This document shows positions 1 to 10,931 of a stretch of DNA of 64,000 nt, piece after piece. The translations under genes and the position numbers were made by a program. Below the pieces are notes generated by a model. The model was given only the letters and a program-made list of their open reading frames with translations. It was not told the origin of the DNA and did not search any database. The stretch is from Gnetum montanum. Taxonomy: Eukaryota > Streptophyta > Gnetopsida > Gnetales > Gnetaceae. The DNA is taken from assembly GCA_015680685.1 (NCBI GenBank), contig MNCI01001919.1:1036726-1100725 (forward strand), read 5' to 3'. Numbering within the stretch: position 1 is the first letter of the stretch; each line of letters begins with the position of its first letter.

Positions 1-2356
1 TGTAACTAGCATTGTTGGCATTGAGGGGGTCTATGTAGACATGCATAGATTGGTTTTCGGGACGTCCAAAGTTGCTTTTGTCCAACACCAGTTTTCCTTG
101 GTCGATCAATCTTTGGATGTCATCCTAAAATGTGAGACAGTAATCTGTGTTGTGACCACATTGTTGATGGTAGTCACAAAACCTGTCTAGCTTGAAATCC
201 TTAGGAACTGGGGGCTCATTGGGTAGGGCCAAAGAGGGGTTTCTAAGGAGCTCACAGTAGCGTTGATGTCTGCTGGTTGCTTCTTACGAAATTTGCTTGT
301 ATTGAATGTGCCCCAATGCCGATAGCTGCTTCAGGAGTTCCAACAGCTTGAGAGGAAATGGGGTGTAGGTTGAGTGATCTTTACACTCAAAGTTTGGCTT
401 GGTTTATGTAGATGCCTCAGGTGTGGGCACCGGAGGTTGCGGTGCATTGCCCTATTTGGGCATGGGGTTAGTCATGAGTATGGTCGTTTTCTTGTCATTC
501 TTGTCACCGTTGTTGCTAGGTCTAGGCTTGGCCTCAGTCGTCATAGTGGCCACTATGGTTTTTGGGGCCTTACCCTTGTCCTTCTTTTTGAAGGTGTTTT
601 TGTAAGCGACGTAGGCCAGGTCTTTGCTTGCCTCAGTCGCATCCTGTATACTCTTAGTCTAAGCGAAGGCTTGACTAAGAGTGCGAGGGGCGAGGTAGTA
701 CAGTTTAGACTTGATAAAGTCGTTCACTGCACCTTTAAAGACGACCAGTAAGTGGGCTTCTATGATGGGCTCACAGATTTCGTTAAGGGTTGTGCTCCAG
801 CGTTGGATGAATTTCTAGATTGGTTCCAGAGGCTTCTGCTTTATGCTCATTAGTTGGTCTAGTGTGGTCATGGCCTTCAAGTTGTACTTGAAGCATGTCA
901 CAAACTGGGTTAGGAGCTCTTCCAGAGCTGAGATGGACGAGTGTGATAGTGCGCAGTACCAATCTAAGGATTTCCCAGCTAGGGACATGGTGAAGACACG
1001 AATAATCGTGTGCGGCCATTATTGCAACAGAAGGGATTCAGATCTGAAGGTAATAAGATGCACATTGGGATCTCCCTCCCCATCATATTTCATGAAGTGC
1101 GAGAGAGACATCCCTGGGGGTAAATTCAAAGAAGGGATTGTAGGGCTAACGGGGTCATCCTGGTAAAAGTCCATGAATTGTACTGTATCAGACCCAACAG
1201 CTTTGAGGTGTTTTATTTCCTCAATGAGTGTTTGGATAAGCTAGAATGCTTGCTCTAGACCCTATGATGTTGTGGGCAAGTGGGGAACTACCGAAGAAGC
1301 TCCCACCTATGGCGTGGTGGGGGTAGTGGCTTGACCCTTTGGCGGTACCATTAGGACCGCCCCTGTGAGTGATGCTACCTGTGTTGTCCACCACCCGGTA
1401 GGTGGTGTTGCTGGAGCAGCAGCCGCGGGTTGAGCTACTGAATAGACTGTTTGTGTCATCAGCAGAATAGAGCATAGCCCCGTGTTAGGATGTACCGTTT
1501 GCAGGGTTTGGTAGGTCTAAGGGCGAACATAGTGTAGAATAGACAAAGAAGCGAATGGGGTCCACCATGTGGATGGACCTAGGCCCACCATAGTGGGTGG
1601 AATAGATGCGAACGTAGGAATCGACATGGAAGTTTTGTGTGATTGTGAAGTAGGTACAGTGTGAACATGCGGTAGGGTAGCTGTGATTGGTGTGTTATGC
1701 ACTACAGGAATATGCTGATGAATAGTTCACGGAGGCATAATTTCTGCAAGTGAAACAGGGGAATAAGGGCATTGATACGCTGGGAATGTGACATGGCTAC
1801 CCATTGCGGTCGTAGTTGTAGGCTACGGAAGAATGGGCGTGATGGCAAAGGGAGCGGTAACAGACAACTGGTTGACCCAGAAGGACTAGGTAGGATGGAC
1901 AGGAACGGGGTTGGCTTGACCTCCCTCGTCAGATTGGGAATCGAGTTCCTCCTTTCCATCTTGAAAGGTGTCATCCTAGTTGGACACCATGTCCTGTTGC
2001 TTCCTAAGCCTAGCCAACTAGATTAACTAGTCTAGCAACCTTTGGTTTACTTGCGTCAAAGATATGGAAACATTGGGAGTGAGAACAAATTCCTTCCCGT
2101 CGCAGTACACGAACTCGAAGCTACGTTTGCTTTCAAGTTCATGTACATCCAAAGGCAAGTTTGCTTGAATGTTTGCACAGAAAAAATTGTAATGCTCGTG
2201 TTGCTGGGCCAAGCCCTCAAGTCCTCGATTTTGGATCCTGAGGGATCGACGTGTTTCTAGCATTGGATTCAACGGTTGTTCAGCACCAGTGGTGCCTTGA
2301 ATCGTGATGGGAACTTCCATGTTGAAGGTGTTAGTAGCGGTAGTTGCAAAAGCCAT
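1..2356 (-). pseudogene. gag: gag of element A (partial, degraded)
   Basis: Structural capsid/nucleocapsid gene of a Tat-like retrotransposon. The start at 2356 gives MAFATTATNTF, then an ETRRSLRIQ block that matches GPRRSLRLQ in element B, followed by a YNFxCxxIQA block. The gag core lies at about 1170-700 (DPNVHLI, LDWY, FKYNLK), and a knuckle CDYHQQCGHNTDYC lies at about 180-130. Several in-frame stops (many of the CAG to TAG type) and at least one frameshift interrupt the frame. The protease and polymerase are beyond the left edge. Confidence 0.85.
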
Positions 2357-2490
2357 TGCTACCAAGCTAGACAATTTTGTAAACAAAAAAAGCTAAGCAG
2401 TTTTGCAGATGGAAAAAGCAAAGAAATTTGAAAATGAAATAGTTTTGTGAATGAAGAGAGCAAAGGAGTTGACAAGTGATCAAAAAGAAG

Positions 2491-2985
2491 GCTTTATGTC
2501 TTGCCCTGCTCCCGAGGAACTGTCGAGGCGACCGATCTGTACCACACAATGCGTAAACAACTGTGAGTGGGTGTCACATTTACGCTAGTATGTGATAAGG
2601 TATAGAACGCATGCAAGACTACCGTAAAAAGGAAGGCAAGTCAACTAGCAATCAGAGGCTTTATGTCTTGTAGGGTTCCCGAGGAATTGTCGAGACGACC
2701 GGTCTGCACTGCACGATGCGTAAACAACCACAGATGGGTATCAAGTTTACGCTAACACATATCAGGGTGCAGAAGGCTTACAAGACTATTGTAAAAAGGC
2801 AAAGCTAACTGGCAATTGGAGGTTTTATGTCCTGTAGGGTTCCCAAGGAACTGTCAGAGTGACCGATCTGCACCGTGTGACATGTAAACAACCACAGGTG
2901 GGTGTCACGTTTATGCTAACACGTATCAGGGTGCAGAAGGCTTAAAAGACTACTGTGACATGCGGAAAAGGCACCAAAAGGCCCT
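2491..2985 (-). repeat. Three tandem copies of a ~165-bp unit in the 5' leader of A
   Basis: Units start near 2491, 2658 and 2822. Each contains a GCTTTATGTC-type start, TCCCGAGGAA(C/T)TGTC, a GTAAACAAC block, TTTACGCTA and GCAAGACTA. They lie between the primer-binding site and the gag start, where packaging and translation signals would be expected. Copies 2 and 3 resemble each other most. Confidence 0.8.
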
Positions 2986-2999
2986 CCTTTTAGCGCTAG
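2980..2999 (-). other. Primer-binding site of element A
   Basis: On the minus strand, AGCGCTAAAAGGAGGGCC follows the LTR end. Elements B and C have TTGGCGTTAGAAGGAGGGCC and TTGGCACTAGAAGGAGGGCC at the same place. The complementary tRNA is not assigned here. Confidence 0.75.
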
Positions 3000-3680
3000 A
3001 AAGATTGTAGTGATCAAAAATGTCGACGGCTAGAACAAAATGCCAAGGGGTCATCGGCCGACCACGGTCTTGACCCCATCTCTACGGGAGAGTCATGCTG
3101 GATGGGGACAGAAACAGGGTGCCCTGAACGGTTTGGTCGATCAGACAAGGACTTAATTGGTGTCTATATAACCTTTTGCAACGTGTTGTTTGAAAATGAG
3201 ATTGATAACGTAAAGAAATGATTCAATGCAAAAGGAGCAGAAAATAATGTAAAGTGCGATAGTAAACAGAAGATAATGTGAAAAAATGCGGTTAGAAAAG
3301 TGCACCGCTTTGAAGAAAAGACCTTGCTTTTTCAAGATGGACACAATTGATTGCACAACGTTGGGAAGTGCAGAGATCCCGAGAGTAACCGAGACGTGTA
3401 GAGTAAGAGGGCAGCGAGCTTGAACGCAGACTTCACTAACAACGTAACGTTCTAACAAGATGGTAGAAGAGAATAGAATAGGATGCCAGCTGATAATGCT
3501 AAATATTTTCAATGTTTAAACAGAGAGCTTACAATGTTTTAGGCTACAATGCCAACTTTTTTGCTTATCAGCCAACCAGACTGTTAGCCGAACAGAGTGG
3601 GGACTGAAGAGGCCGCAAAGGAAGTTCGTTGGATGAAAAAAGTTCAAAAAAAGGAAGTCGTTTTAGAATTGCTCATTGGG

Positions 3681-3690
3681 GTATTTATAG
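3681..3690 (-). promoter_or_regulatory. LTR TATA box of element A
   Basis: CTATAAATAC on the minus strand, followed by a CA-rich stretch, in the position expected for the start of R. The palindrome cluster lies upstream of it. Confidence 0.7.
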
Positions 3691-3889
3691 GACCAAGGAC
3701 ACACGAAAGATGTAGTTTGGACGCTATGTGCCCTGGGCCTATGCTGACTTGTCTGCGTTGCACATGCCTACATGACTGTTGGGTGAGTCTGCCATGCTGT
3801 AATCACGAACCTGCCACGCCATAATTACACTATTAGTGCAACGGTGTAATTAGGTGAGGTGCATTGATGACACGTAACAGCTCGCCATG

Positions 3890-4370
3890 TTTTGCTATGT
3901 TTTGTAGCATAGCATACTAGCATAGCGTGGTGTTTTGTTACGTGCCTTGTTGCGTGTGTAGGAAGCCTTTGAAATGTGCTTGTGTGTTTGCTATGCTACG
4001 TAGCGTAGCAACTGGCCTTAGTCCCAAAAAAAAGGGAAAAGACATTAATCTGCAAACTTTGTCTTTTGCGTTGTGAAACTTGCTGATCTCGCCCTTCGAA
4101 TAGCCTTTTGTCACTTTCACAGAATTGCTACGCCTTGCTGCACCTTGTAGCTTAGCGTAGCGTAGCAGCACACATGACTTAATTTAGCCAAGTTTGCCAC
4201 TTTCTGATGGAAGTAGAAATTGTCGAAGTACTCGAAGTTAGGCAAGGGGATTGGTCATCTAGCTTTCGTTACGTTGTGCTATGCTGGCAAAGCATAGCGT
4301 AGTGTAGCATTGTGCTTCTGCAAACGTCTTTTGAAGTTTGCTATGCTAAGTGGAGTAGCGTAGTGTGGCA
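3890..4370 (-). repeat. Palindrome cluster in the U3 of element A
   Basis: GCTAYGCTA and its complement TAGCRTAGC recur many times, often back to back, for example around 3991-4011, 4146-4168, 4268-4303 and 4338-4366. Paired copies form near-perfect palindromes of about 20 bp centred on ACGT. The cluster lies upstream of the LTR TATA box on the minus strand and is the A counterpart of the GCGTATACGC cluster in B and C. Confidence 0.8.
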
Positions 4371-4513
4371 AGAGTCCTTAACTTAGAAAACTTGCTGAAG
4401 TGGACAGTTTGAAAATCAGAGCATCCATCTCCTGAATAACTGCAGTAACGCTGCGCGAATTGCAAAGGCCTGGTGAAGCAAGAATGTCTTTGAATTTCAT
4501 GGTGGTATTTACG

Positions 4514-5545
4514 TGTGTGTGTTTTATGAATTTTGTGTTGATTGCATTTAATCCTTCTAGTGCCTATGAACATTTTAAGATGTGGTTACGCAAGGGCACT
4601 ATAGGTTGGAACCTACTTTGGGGAGGACCCACTTGCGTAACCCATGTAATTGCACTTATAACACATCTCCAACACATCATTCAATACCATCTAAATATTA
4701 CCAATGTTCTTCTTTCCCTTATTATCCTTTCAATTCAATCGTTCTTATGAGTTAACACATATCCTTTTTCTCCTACTCTTCATGATTTTCATTGTCAGAT
4801 TTTACACCATTCTAATCTTTGTTCCTTCAGAATTAGTTGTATTACCCTAGACCCATTTACATTGATGTACCTATCCTTAGTTTATACCTTAGAGTTTCAA
4901 AACTTTTCAAAAATTTGGTAGTTTTTTCAAGTGCCCTATTTTTGGTAGGACATGATATCGGGTACGCGATATTTCTTCCAACACGATATTGGGTCCCCAC
5001 TAGTGGGTACGCGATATCATGTCCTTAAAATATATAAATATATGGATCCCCTGCGCCTATTACCATCATTTGTAATTGTTCATGCAAGGGAATTTTTTCA
5101 AATTTTCTTCTACGACTCGTGATTACGCCTTTCTCGCTTCGCTAACCATAACTCACTCACTGGTGCTCCAATTTTTATTTCGTCTGAACCTAGTTGAACC
5201 CGGAGTGTTCAGGTTAGTTATGGGGAAGGGGTACATGCCAAATTGTGTATCCATTTTTTGAAATTCTTCATTGCCCAAAGGACACTATCAAGGGTAATTA
5301 GTTATAAAAATAATAATAAATATGTGCCAAAAATAATTTTATCTCCTTACTGATATCGAGAAATTAAAACTCTGAAACCACCTAAGCAAAGTGGACCAAA
5401 TATTAAAATCTTGTGGGGACATTTCCATAAAAACTCTTAACTTTAAAATCACACAAAATTAGGATTAACTCGTTAAGGCAAGAAGTGAGGTATAACTTAA
5501 CTTTGGTAAGCAACCTTACTAATGATTGGCCTCGTGTGATTACAG
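4514..5545 (+). promoter_or_regulatory. Spacer, internal promoter and intron upstream of the G extra ORF
   Basis: This non-coding kilobase holds a cluster of GATATC-type palindromes at 4954-5018 (ATGATATCGGGTACGCGATAT, then ACGATATTGGG, then GGTACGCGATATC). A strong TATA sequence, TATATAAATA at 5031-5040, follows directly. The region ends in a convincing splice acceptor, GTGTGATTACAG, directly before the ATG at 5546, and the AT-rich tract before it has intron character. The palindromes and their spacing to TATA copy those in the G 3' LTR (8436-8527). I infer an internal promoter with a 5' intron. Confidence 0.65.
5031..5040 (+). promoter_or_regulatory. Putative internal TATA box for the G extra ORF
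   Basis: TATATAAATA lies 12 bp after the last GATATC palindrome and about 500 bp upstream of the ORF start. In the G LTR the TATAAATA box likewise follows the last GATATCG after about 17 bp. Confidence 0.55.
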
Positions 5546-8240
5546 ATGGCCCCAAAGCCTACACAACAAGAAGGTTCCTCTCAAGGTGTGTTTAAGCAAC
5601 CCAGGAGAGGTAGAGGATATATGCCTACCGAACAACACATAGAGGAGGAGGAGCAATCGTTTGGTATCCATCAAGGAGACCCTATCACTATGCAATCAAG
5701 ATACGCAGAAAGAGGAGCTGTTGTAGTGCCTAAATAGGGATGACATCTCACGTTGCCCCCAGAGTGTGTTTAGGGCATCCGTGAAAAGTCCACATCACCT
5801 GTCATGATTGTGGAATTGAACTTTGGACCTTTCATGGAATTCACTCCTAAGGCTATTAGGGACCACCTTAAAGGGTCCCCATTATGGCCTATCCTCTTTG
5901 AAAGCAGTGCTTGGTACTTTGGAGAAACGTATCAATTTTGGCACAATAAAGAAGAAGTCATCATAGTTAACATTTGTGGTGTATCTGTTGATTTCTCCAG
6001 CCAAACCATTTTGGAAGTATTAAACCTTCCAAATATAGGTCCAAAGGTTGCTCATCTATCCACTTGCTCTGATGCTGATGCACGAAATGTTTGGTTAGGC
6101 AAGGCATACGGTAAAGAAGATAAGACCTATGGAGAGTTGACGTTGCAAGAGAAAATCTACTTTAAAATTGAAACTTATCACACCTTTCCCACAAAAGGGT
6201 TAAATTGAATTTCAACATATGTGGCAAGAGGATGTGTGATATTGATGGGAAAGGTTAACACTAACCTGCCTCATCTATATTTCATGGAGATCCTAAGGTG
6301 GTTTGAAGAATGTAAGATAAGGAAGTTTGCGTTGCCCTTTCCTTGTCTCATCAGGAAGCTATGCAAGCATGTTGGTATTCGAGGATACACCAATGATGTC
6401 CTCAAGAAAGCCCAAAATGCTTCATACGCTGAACTGCTAAAGCCACTAGCTATAAGAAAAATTGTTGGTGAGATGCTGGGGCTAGGACAAGAGCAAGAAC
6501 ATATGGTGAGGCCCACTGCAACTCAACTTGCAGGGCCTAGCCAACCTCCAAGCATGGGACCCAGTCAATAGCAAGAAGAAGGGCCTAGCATGAGCCAGTG
6601 AGCCCAATTGCCACCACCACTGCAGGATTATCGATTGTTGATGAGCCATCTCAGGGCCATCATTGAGACGGTCAGTTGGGGAAGTCGTGATGATGCAATT
6701 CTCTTTCGCGTCATTGATGATATCGTATAGTCCACTGTCTCTATAGATCGTGTACTAGGTGAGGTGTCCATTCAAACAGGAGGAGAGGAGAGTTATTGAT
6801 CACAATAGATTTTAGGGAACACTGCATCCTTTCAGGTACAACTAGAAACCGGTGAAGGAGCCATAGTGGTGGTCAGGTAGCACCAGGATGTAGCAGGAGC
6901 CGTAGAGGTGGTGGTCATAGACCACATCAAGGAATATTTTTAATGTTCCTATTGTGCCACCAGTAGATTTCACAGGAGCACGTGATGCTCAAACTTTGGC
7001 CGGTCCGTCAATGACTCCTATGGAACATGAGGATGTGCTTGATCGATTGTTGCAAATAGGATAGGTGATGACATCCTTGTTTGACATCCCACAGGATGTT
7101 ACAGTAGTACAATCAGACCTCATCTCCACCAAGGGAAAGTTGGTTATGACAGAGATGAGGGCCAAGCATGTAGAAGTAGAAGTTGTAAGACTACAAGAAA
7201 GGCTCGTAACCCTACAGGCAACGTAGTGAGATCCCTCTCAATTCATTCCCGCAGACCAACTGGACACCTTCAGGACGAAGCAACTCAACAAATTGCTAAC
7301 AAAAAATAAAAGGGTGGCAAAGGAAAAAGAGAAGGCCGATTGGAATGCCTCCATGGCACAAGCACAAACTTATGTGCACACCAAGGTACTTAAGGCCTTA
7401 CAAGAAGAAAACAAATAGCTTGTTGCTGATAATATTTGATTGACCTCTATGGAGAAACAAAAGAATGTTCTCGAAGAACATTTTTAGTGGCTATGAGAAT
7501 AGCTGATTAGGGTTAACTAGGACATGAACTTTTTGGCTAGAGAAAATTGAACCCTCTCAATGGAGGAGGTACATGACATCTATTANATTAATGCTTTCAA
7601 TGCACCACACATTGATTGGTGGGTCATATTGGATACACATGCATTTTCCCACTAGGTAGAACTTAAGAGCCAAGACTTGTAGATTCAAGATCTTATAGAA
7701 TACATGGAGTTGGCAAATCTAAGGTATGCCAATCTAGTCATGTTGACAGCAAGGTTCCTGAGGATAGAGCTCGAGAAGCAAGTAGCTACCACCTATGCCA
7801 AGTATGAAGCAAAATTTGTAGAACACAAGAAGACATTGTAGAAATTGGAAGTTGCAAATTTGGAATTAGAGGTGGTTAAAGCAAGCTATCAAGGAAAAAA
7901 AGATGTGACAATAGACTTGGCTCGAAGGCTTACAAATTTTTAGGAGTACAGAGACAAAGCCAGAGCCTACGAGGAGGAACGATGGTTGTTTGTGGCCTAG
8001 TACATCAAGGCCAACATAATGTTTTTGCAACTACTATGCCCATGGGAGGTGCCAACTCCATCAAACATTGGAGCATTAGCATGGACGGCACAGATTTCCT
8101 CGAACTGAAGAGGAGAAACTCCAAGCACTACTTCAATGTCATCACCTTCCAAAACCTGGAGCGCAGGACAAGGGAAAGCAACCCATGGAAGAGCCACCAC
8201 CACCAGGAACCACATGAGTTCCACCCAATTTTGTAATTTT
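5546..8240 (+). pseudogene. Extra sense ORF (env-position ORF) of element G
   Basis: One frame can be followed from the ATG at 5546 through several stops. A basic, Gln/Arg-rich N-terminus (MAPKPTQQEG) is followed by a globular domain at about 5800-6500 (NFGPFMEF, SPLWPIL, YFGETYQFW, LPFPCLIRKLCKHVG), then a polar linker. A long coiled coil follows (about 7250-7990, rich in Glu/Lys/Leu), then a short tail ending about 170 bp before the LTR. Athila elements often carry an env-like ORF here; I see no signal peptide or convincing membrane segment, so the env label is only positional. The homologous ORF in F shares FGPF, SPMWPIL and YMGETYLFW. One N is present near 7586. Confidence 0.7.
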
Positions 8241-8399
8241 AGAAATGTTTCATTTTTTCATGTTGTGTCCAATCTTGTTCTATTGAGTTCACCACTATGG
8301 CATGAATAGCCCCCCTATTAGTCAATAATCCCATACCTATCCACTATGTAATCAATGGGACTTATTCTCATTTTTACTCAAGGAAGAGTTCTCATTCAG

Positions 8400-8410
8400 T
8401 TGTGGGGGTA
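8400..8410 (+). other. Polypurine tract of element G
   Basis: TTGTGGGGGTA lies immediately upstream of the 3' LTR start TGATGA. The same G-rich tract precedes the 3' LTRs of D, E and F. Confidence 0.75.
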
Positions 8411-8435
8411 TGATGAATCGTGATTCATTAGTTGT

Positions 8436-8502
8436 GATATTGGACCCATGATATCAGGTACGTGATATCGCATCCAGCAACGATATTGGATATGCGATAT
8501 CG
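8436..8502 (+). repeat. GATATCG palindrome cluster in the U3 of G
   Basis: Successive sites are TGATATTGGA, ATGATATCAGG, GTGATATCGC, ACGATATTGG and GCGATATCGTGG, all within 70 bp. An additional inverted repeat TGAATCGTGATTCA lies at 8414-8427. The cluster ends about 17 bp upstream of the TATA box. Confidence 0.85.
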
Positions 8503-8519
8503 TGGTTCCTGTGTGAGCC

Positions 8520-8527
8520 TATAAATA
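8520..8527 (+). promoter_or_regulatory. LTR TATA box of element G
   Basis: TATAAATA, followed by ACACATG; spacing to the palindrome cluster is the same as in the other Athila-like LTRs. Confidence 0.75.
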
Positions 8528-9287
8528 CACATGAAGGCACATAGGAAAGGAGCCTTTTGTGAATTTTTAGAGAGTCAGTTTAGTGTAGGATATTTTTGTT
8601 AGTTTTTCCTCTCAACCCTTTCTCCCAGTGCATGCCCGCAGTGTGATGATTGTAATTGTAGGGCATCCTTTAATCGAGTGTGATGTACTTGGACACGCAC
8701 ATGATCGGCAATAAAGATCGAGATTACTTCATCATTGCAGCATTCACTTAGTTTTATTATTTAATTGTTATTATTAATTATTGATTTCATAGTTAATATC
8801 ACTTCACCCTAAACTCCTTAAATGTGGAATGAGTATGACTTAATCATGAACATTTAAGTGTGGCTACCTGGTAACCTAGTAGCATACCTAGGATCTGCAC
8901 TTGGTAATCCTAGTGGTAGTCGTGCATGAGGTCCAAGATGTGTATGGATGATTAAGGAATGGATGCTTATCACACTTAGGCTAGTTTAGATTCTCTTTCC
9001 CTGTCTCCTCTTAGCTTAGCTTCCTCTCTCCCTTTTCCTCTTAGCTTAGTTAAAGTTATTTCCCATTACCTTCAGGAGTAGCATTAGTTAGGAACATACC
9101 ATACACCTCACTCTGGACTAAACCATACGTGACAAAGAAATTACAGTCTAGGTGGGAAGATAGTGAAATGCGATCAATGAGTAACTATCTAGATACCAAA
9201 ACTAGCCCGTCTACAGAGTTCGACCGGATTGTGCGTGAAACACTCATATTCGTATGGTTGAGTGTAGGGGTACCTTGCCACTCATCA

Positions 9288-9944
9288 CTTGTGTAGGTGC
9301 AAGTGTATGTTTAAGTATAAGCCAAGGCACATGATTTGTATTGATTTTTTATACTTTATTTTAATTATTTTAAGTATGAAATAAAGTAATTAATTGTGAA
9401 CTAATCTAAGTAACTATCTAATGCCTTAGTCTATTTCCTAGTATAAGTATCCAGGCCCACCTTCTATACTCATCCTGAACTCGTTATGAAGTATTAGGTT
9501 ACTGGGCATACCAAGCGATAACACTACTAGGATTATCAAGCATTAACAGTATGCTCAAAGTGATCGTACTTATGTATATTTATTAAGAATATCAATTAAT
9601 GAAGAACATGAATGTGAAGTGCATGAAAGTAAACATTAATCTATTATGAATGCTACAAGGAGTTTCAAGAATCTAATCTTTATTGTAGTCACATTAAGGT
9701 ATCCAAGTGCATCGATGCTCGAATAAGGATATGTACAATCCTTGAAGTCCTACTACGGGCACTTAGAAAATATTCTAACTCCTACAGGAACAAACTACAA
9801 AAACTTCATTATGCTATTGACTCAATGGTACCATAAATGCAGTGGGTATATGCATTTATATAGGTAAAGATAAATGCTATGTTGATGCATATGTGTCGAC
9901 GCATTGACTCCTGCATCGATGCATGCTTGCCGATGCAACCCAAC
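9288..9944 (-). repeat. 3' LTR of element F, main fragment
   Basis: Reverse-strand LTR sequence matching the F 5' LTR (50623-51295). Shared blocks include the ATACCAAGCGATAAC segment and the AAAGTGATCGTACTT block. It contains the palindrome TGCATCGATGCA at 9912-9923 and a minus-strand TATA sequence (CTATATAAATG) near 9855. Element D interrupts it at 9944/37685. It stops abruptly at 9288 where G begins, so its outermost part is missing from the window. Confidence 0.75.
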
Positions 9945-9948
9945 TAAT

Positions 9949-10086
9949 GAGAGCAGTTACTCTAGCGGTTTATTCTAATTATTAGAGCAGTTACTCTAAC
10001 GGTTTATTCTAATTATTAGAGTAGTTACTCTAGTAGTTTATTCTAATTATTAGAGTGGTTACTCTAATTATTAGAGTAGTTGCTCC
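9949..10086 (+). repeat. Tandem palindromic array in the U3 of D
   Basis: About four copies of a unit of roughly 36 bp made of two inverted repeats: AGAGYAGTTACTCT and TCTAATTATTAGA. The array begins at the very start of the LTR and ends just before the TATA box. The same array occurs in the 3' LTR at 36801-36910. Confidence 0.85.
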
Positions 10087-10092
10087 CAAGCC

Positions 10093-10100
10093 TATAAATA
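10093..10100 (+). promoter_or_regulatory. LTR TATA box of element D (5' LTR)
   Basis: CCTATAAATATAG. In the 3' LTR the corresponding sequence is CCTACAAATACAG at about 36922, so the box is lost there. Confidence 0.75.
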
Positions 10101-10795
10101 TAGTGCCCATGTGAACAATTGGGAAAGAAGTCTTTTAGTAGTCAAGTAGCAAAACTCTTGTAGTCTGTTTGAAAGTTAAGAGTATTTTCCAAGTGCCCAC
10201 AGTAGGAGATTTAAGTGTGGATGGATCTTTATTCGAGCATTGTGTACTTGAGCACACCTTGTGTATGGCAATAAAGACAAGCTCTTCGATTCATCCTTGT
10301 AACACTTGAGATTTGTTTTCTTACATATTTATTTTATTTTATTTTCTTATGCATTTATTTTATTTTATGCACTTTACATCTATGTTATTAGCGTAGCAAT
10401 TCATTTTGATCAATTAAGAAAATCATTAAATTACACTTAGTACGATCACTTCGAGCATGCGTGTAACACTTGGTAACCCAGTAACGATTAGCGTTGTTAA
10501 TACCAGTAGTGTTGCACTGGTTCAGGATGTGTACAGCAAGTAAGAATGGATGCTAATGTTAGGATTAGTTAGAACTTAGTTAATGAGTAGTTAAGATAAA
10601 TTAGTCACTTAGTTATCTCTCTTCTCCCTTACTAGCATAGGACATAAAAACATAAAAGGTATAAAAATTATATGCCTCAAGCTTACTTAACCATACAATC
10701 GTGATATATAGGTAAGCTTGGGAAGACAATGATCAATCATGTGTGAAATGCTCGTATTTGTATGGTTGAGTGTAGGGGTACCTTGCTACTCATCA

Positions 10796-10815
10796 TTGGC
10801 GATGTTGCTAGGGAT
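10796..10815 (+). other. Primer-binding site of element D
   Basis: TTGGCGATGTTGCTAGGGA follows the LTR end directly. It is a decayed form of the TTGGCGCCGTTGCCGGGGA-type site common in plant Athila elements; E (52559) and F (50622, minus) have other decayed forms. Confidence 0.8.
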
Positions 10816-10931
10816 TTAGTTGTTTTTGCGCTAACTAGAATATAGGAAATCATTCACATCGTTGGAACGAACCCTTAGGGTTGGTTGAGAAAATAATAAA
10901 CAAGAATACGTTGCACACTGAACAAACAAGT

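Larger units (their letters stand above)
1..4513 (-). mobile_element. Element A: 5' part of a Tat-like Ty3/gypsy retrotransposon, cut by the window edge
   Basis: Reading on the minus strand there is a 5' LTR (about 4513 to 3006), a primer-binding site, a leader with a tandem triplication, and a gag gene that runs off position 1. The gag is collinear with that of element B (same N-terminal block, gag core and CxYHxxxGHxTxxC-type knuckle), which places A in the same Tat-like group. Its LTR start aligns with the TGAAACACCAC start of B, C and the solo LTR, but is mutated and shows no clean TG. Sequence on its right (4514 onward) is Athila-like element G, so A probably inserted into G. The target duplication cannot be checked because the other end is outside the window. 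Confidence 0.85.
3006..4513 (-). repeat. 5' LTR of element A
   Basis: The inner end (CA on the minus strand) is at 3006, next to the primer-binding site. The outer end is placed near 4513 by alignment to the LTR starts of B and C (AAATACCACC against AAACACCAC) and is uncertain by a few bases. About 1.5 kb long, it contains a TATA box and, upstream of it, many copies of a short palindrome. Confidence 0.75.
4514..9287 (+). mobile_element. Element G: 3' part of an Athila-like retrotransposon
   Basis: It contains a spacer downstream of pol (4514-5545), an extra sense ORF (5546 to about 8240), a polypurine tract and a complete 3' LTR (8411-9287). The beginning of the spacer matches the post-pol spacer of element E near 59990-60060 (CTTTGGGGAGGACCCA), which fixes the orientation. 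Gag and pol should lie left of the window, beyond element A. The right end abuts a truncated LTR of element F, so G is probably inserted in F; the first five flanking bases are CTTGT. Confidence 0.8.
8411..9287 (+). repeat. 3' LTR of element G
   Basis: 877 bp, from TGATGAATCG to CTCATCA, with the TGATGA...TCATCA inverted termini shared by all Athila-like LTRs in the window. It contains a GATATC palindrome cluster, a TATA box and a plant-like polyadenylation signal (GGCAATAAAGATCGAG near 8708-8722). Confidence 0.9.
9945..10795 (+). repeat. 5' LTR of element D
   Basis: 851 bp. The start is TAATGAGAG (the G of TG mutated to A; the 3' copy has TGATGAGAG) and the end is CTCATCA. It contains a tandem palindromic array, TATAAATA at 10093-10100 and an AATAAA signal near 10269. 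Confidence 0.9.

Noticed and set aside
843-1166. 107-codon plus-strand frame
   Set aside because: It is the antisense shadow of the A gag core; the equivalent shadow exists in B at 14348-14581.
5546-8240. Calling the G/F extra ORF a genuine envelope gene
   Set aside because: Position fits the Athila env-like ORF, but I see no signal peptide, no clear transmembrane segment and a long coiled coil instead; kept as an extra ORF of unknown function.
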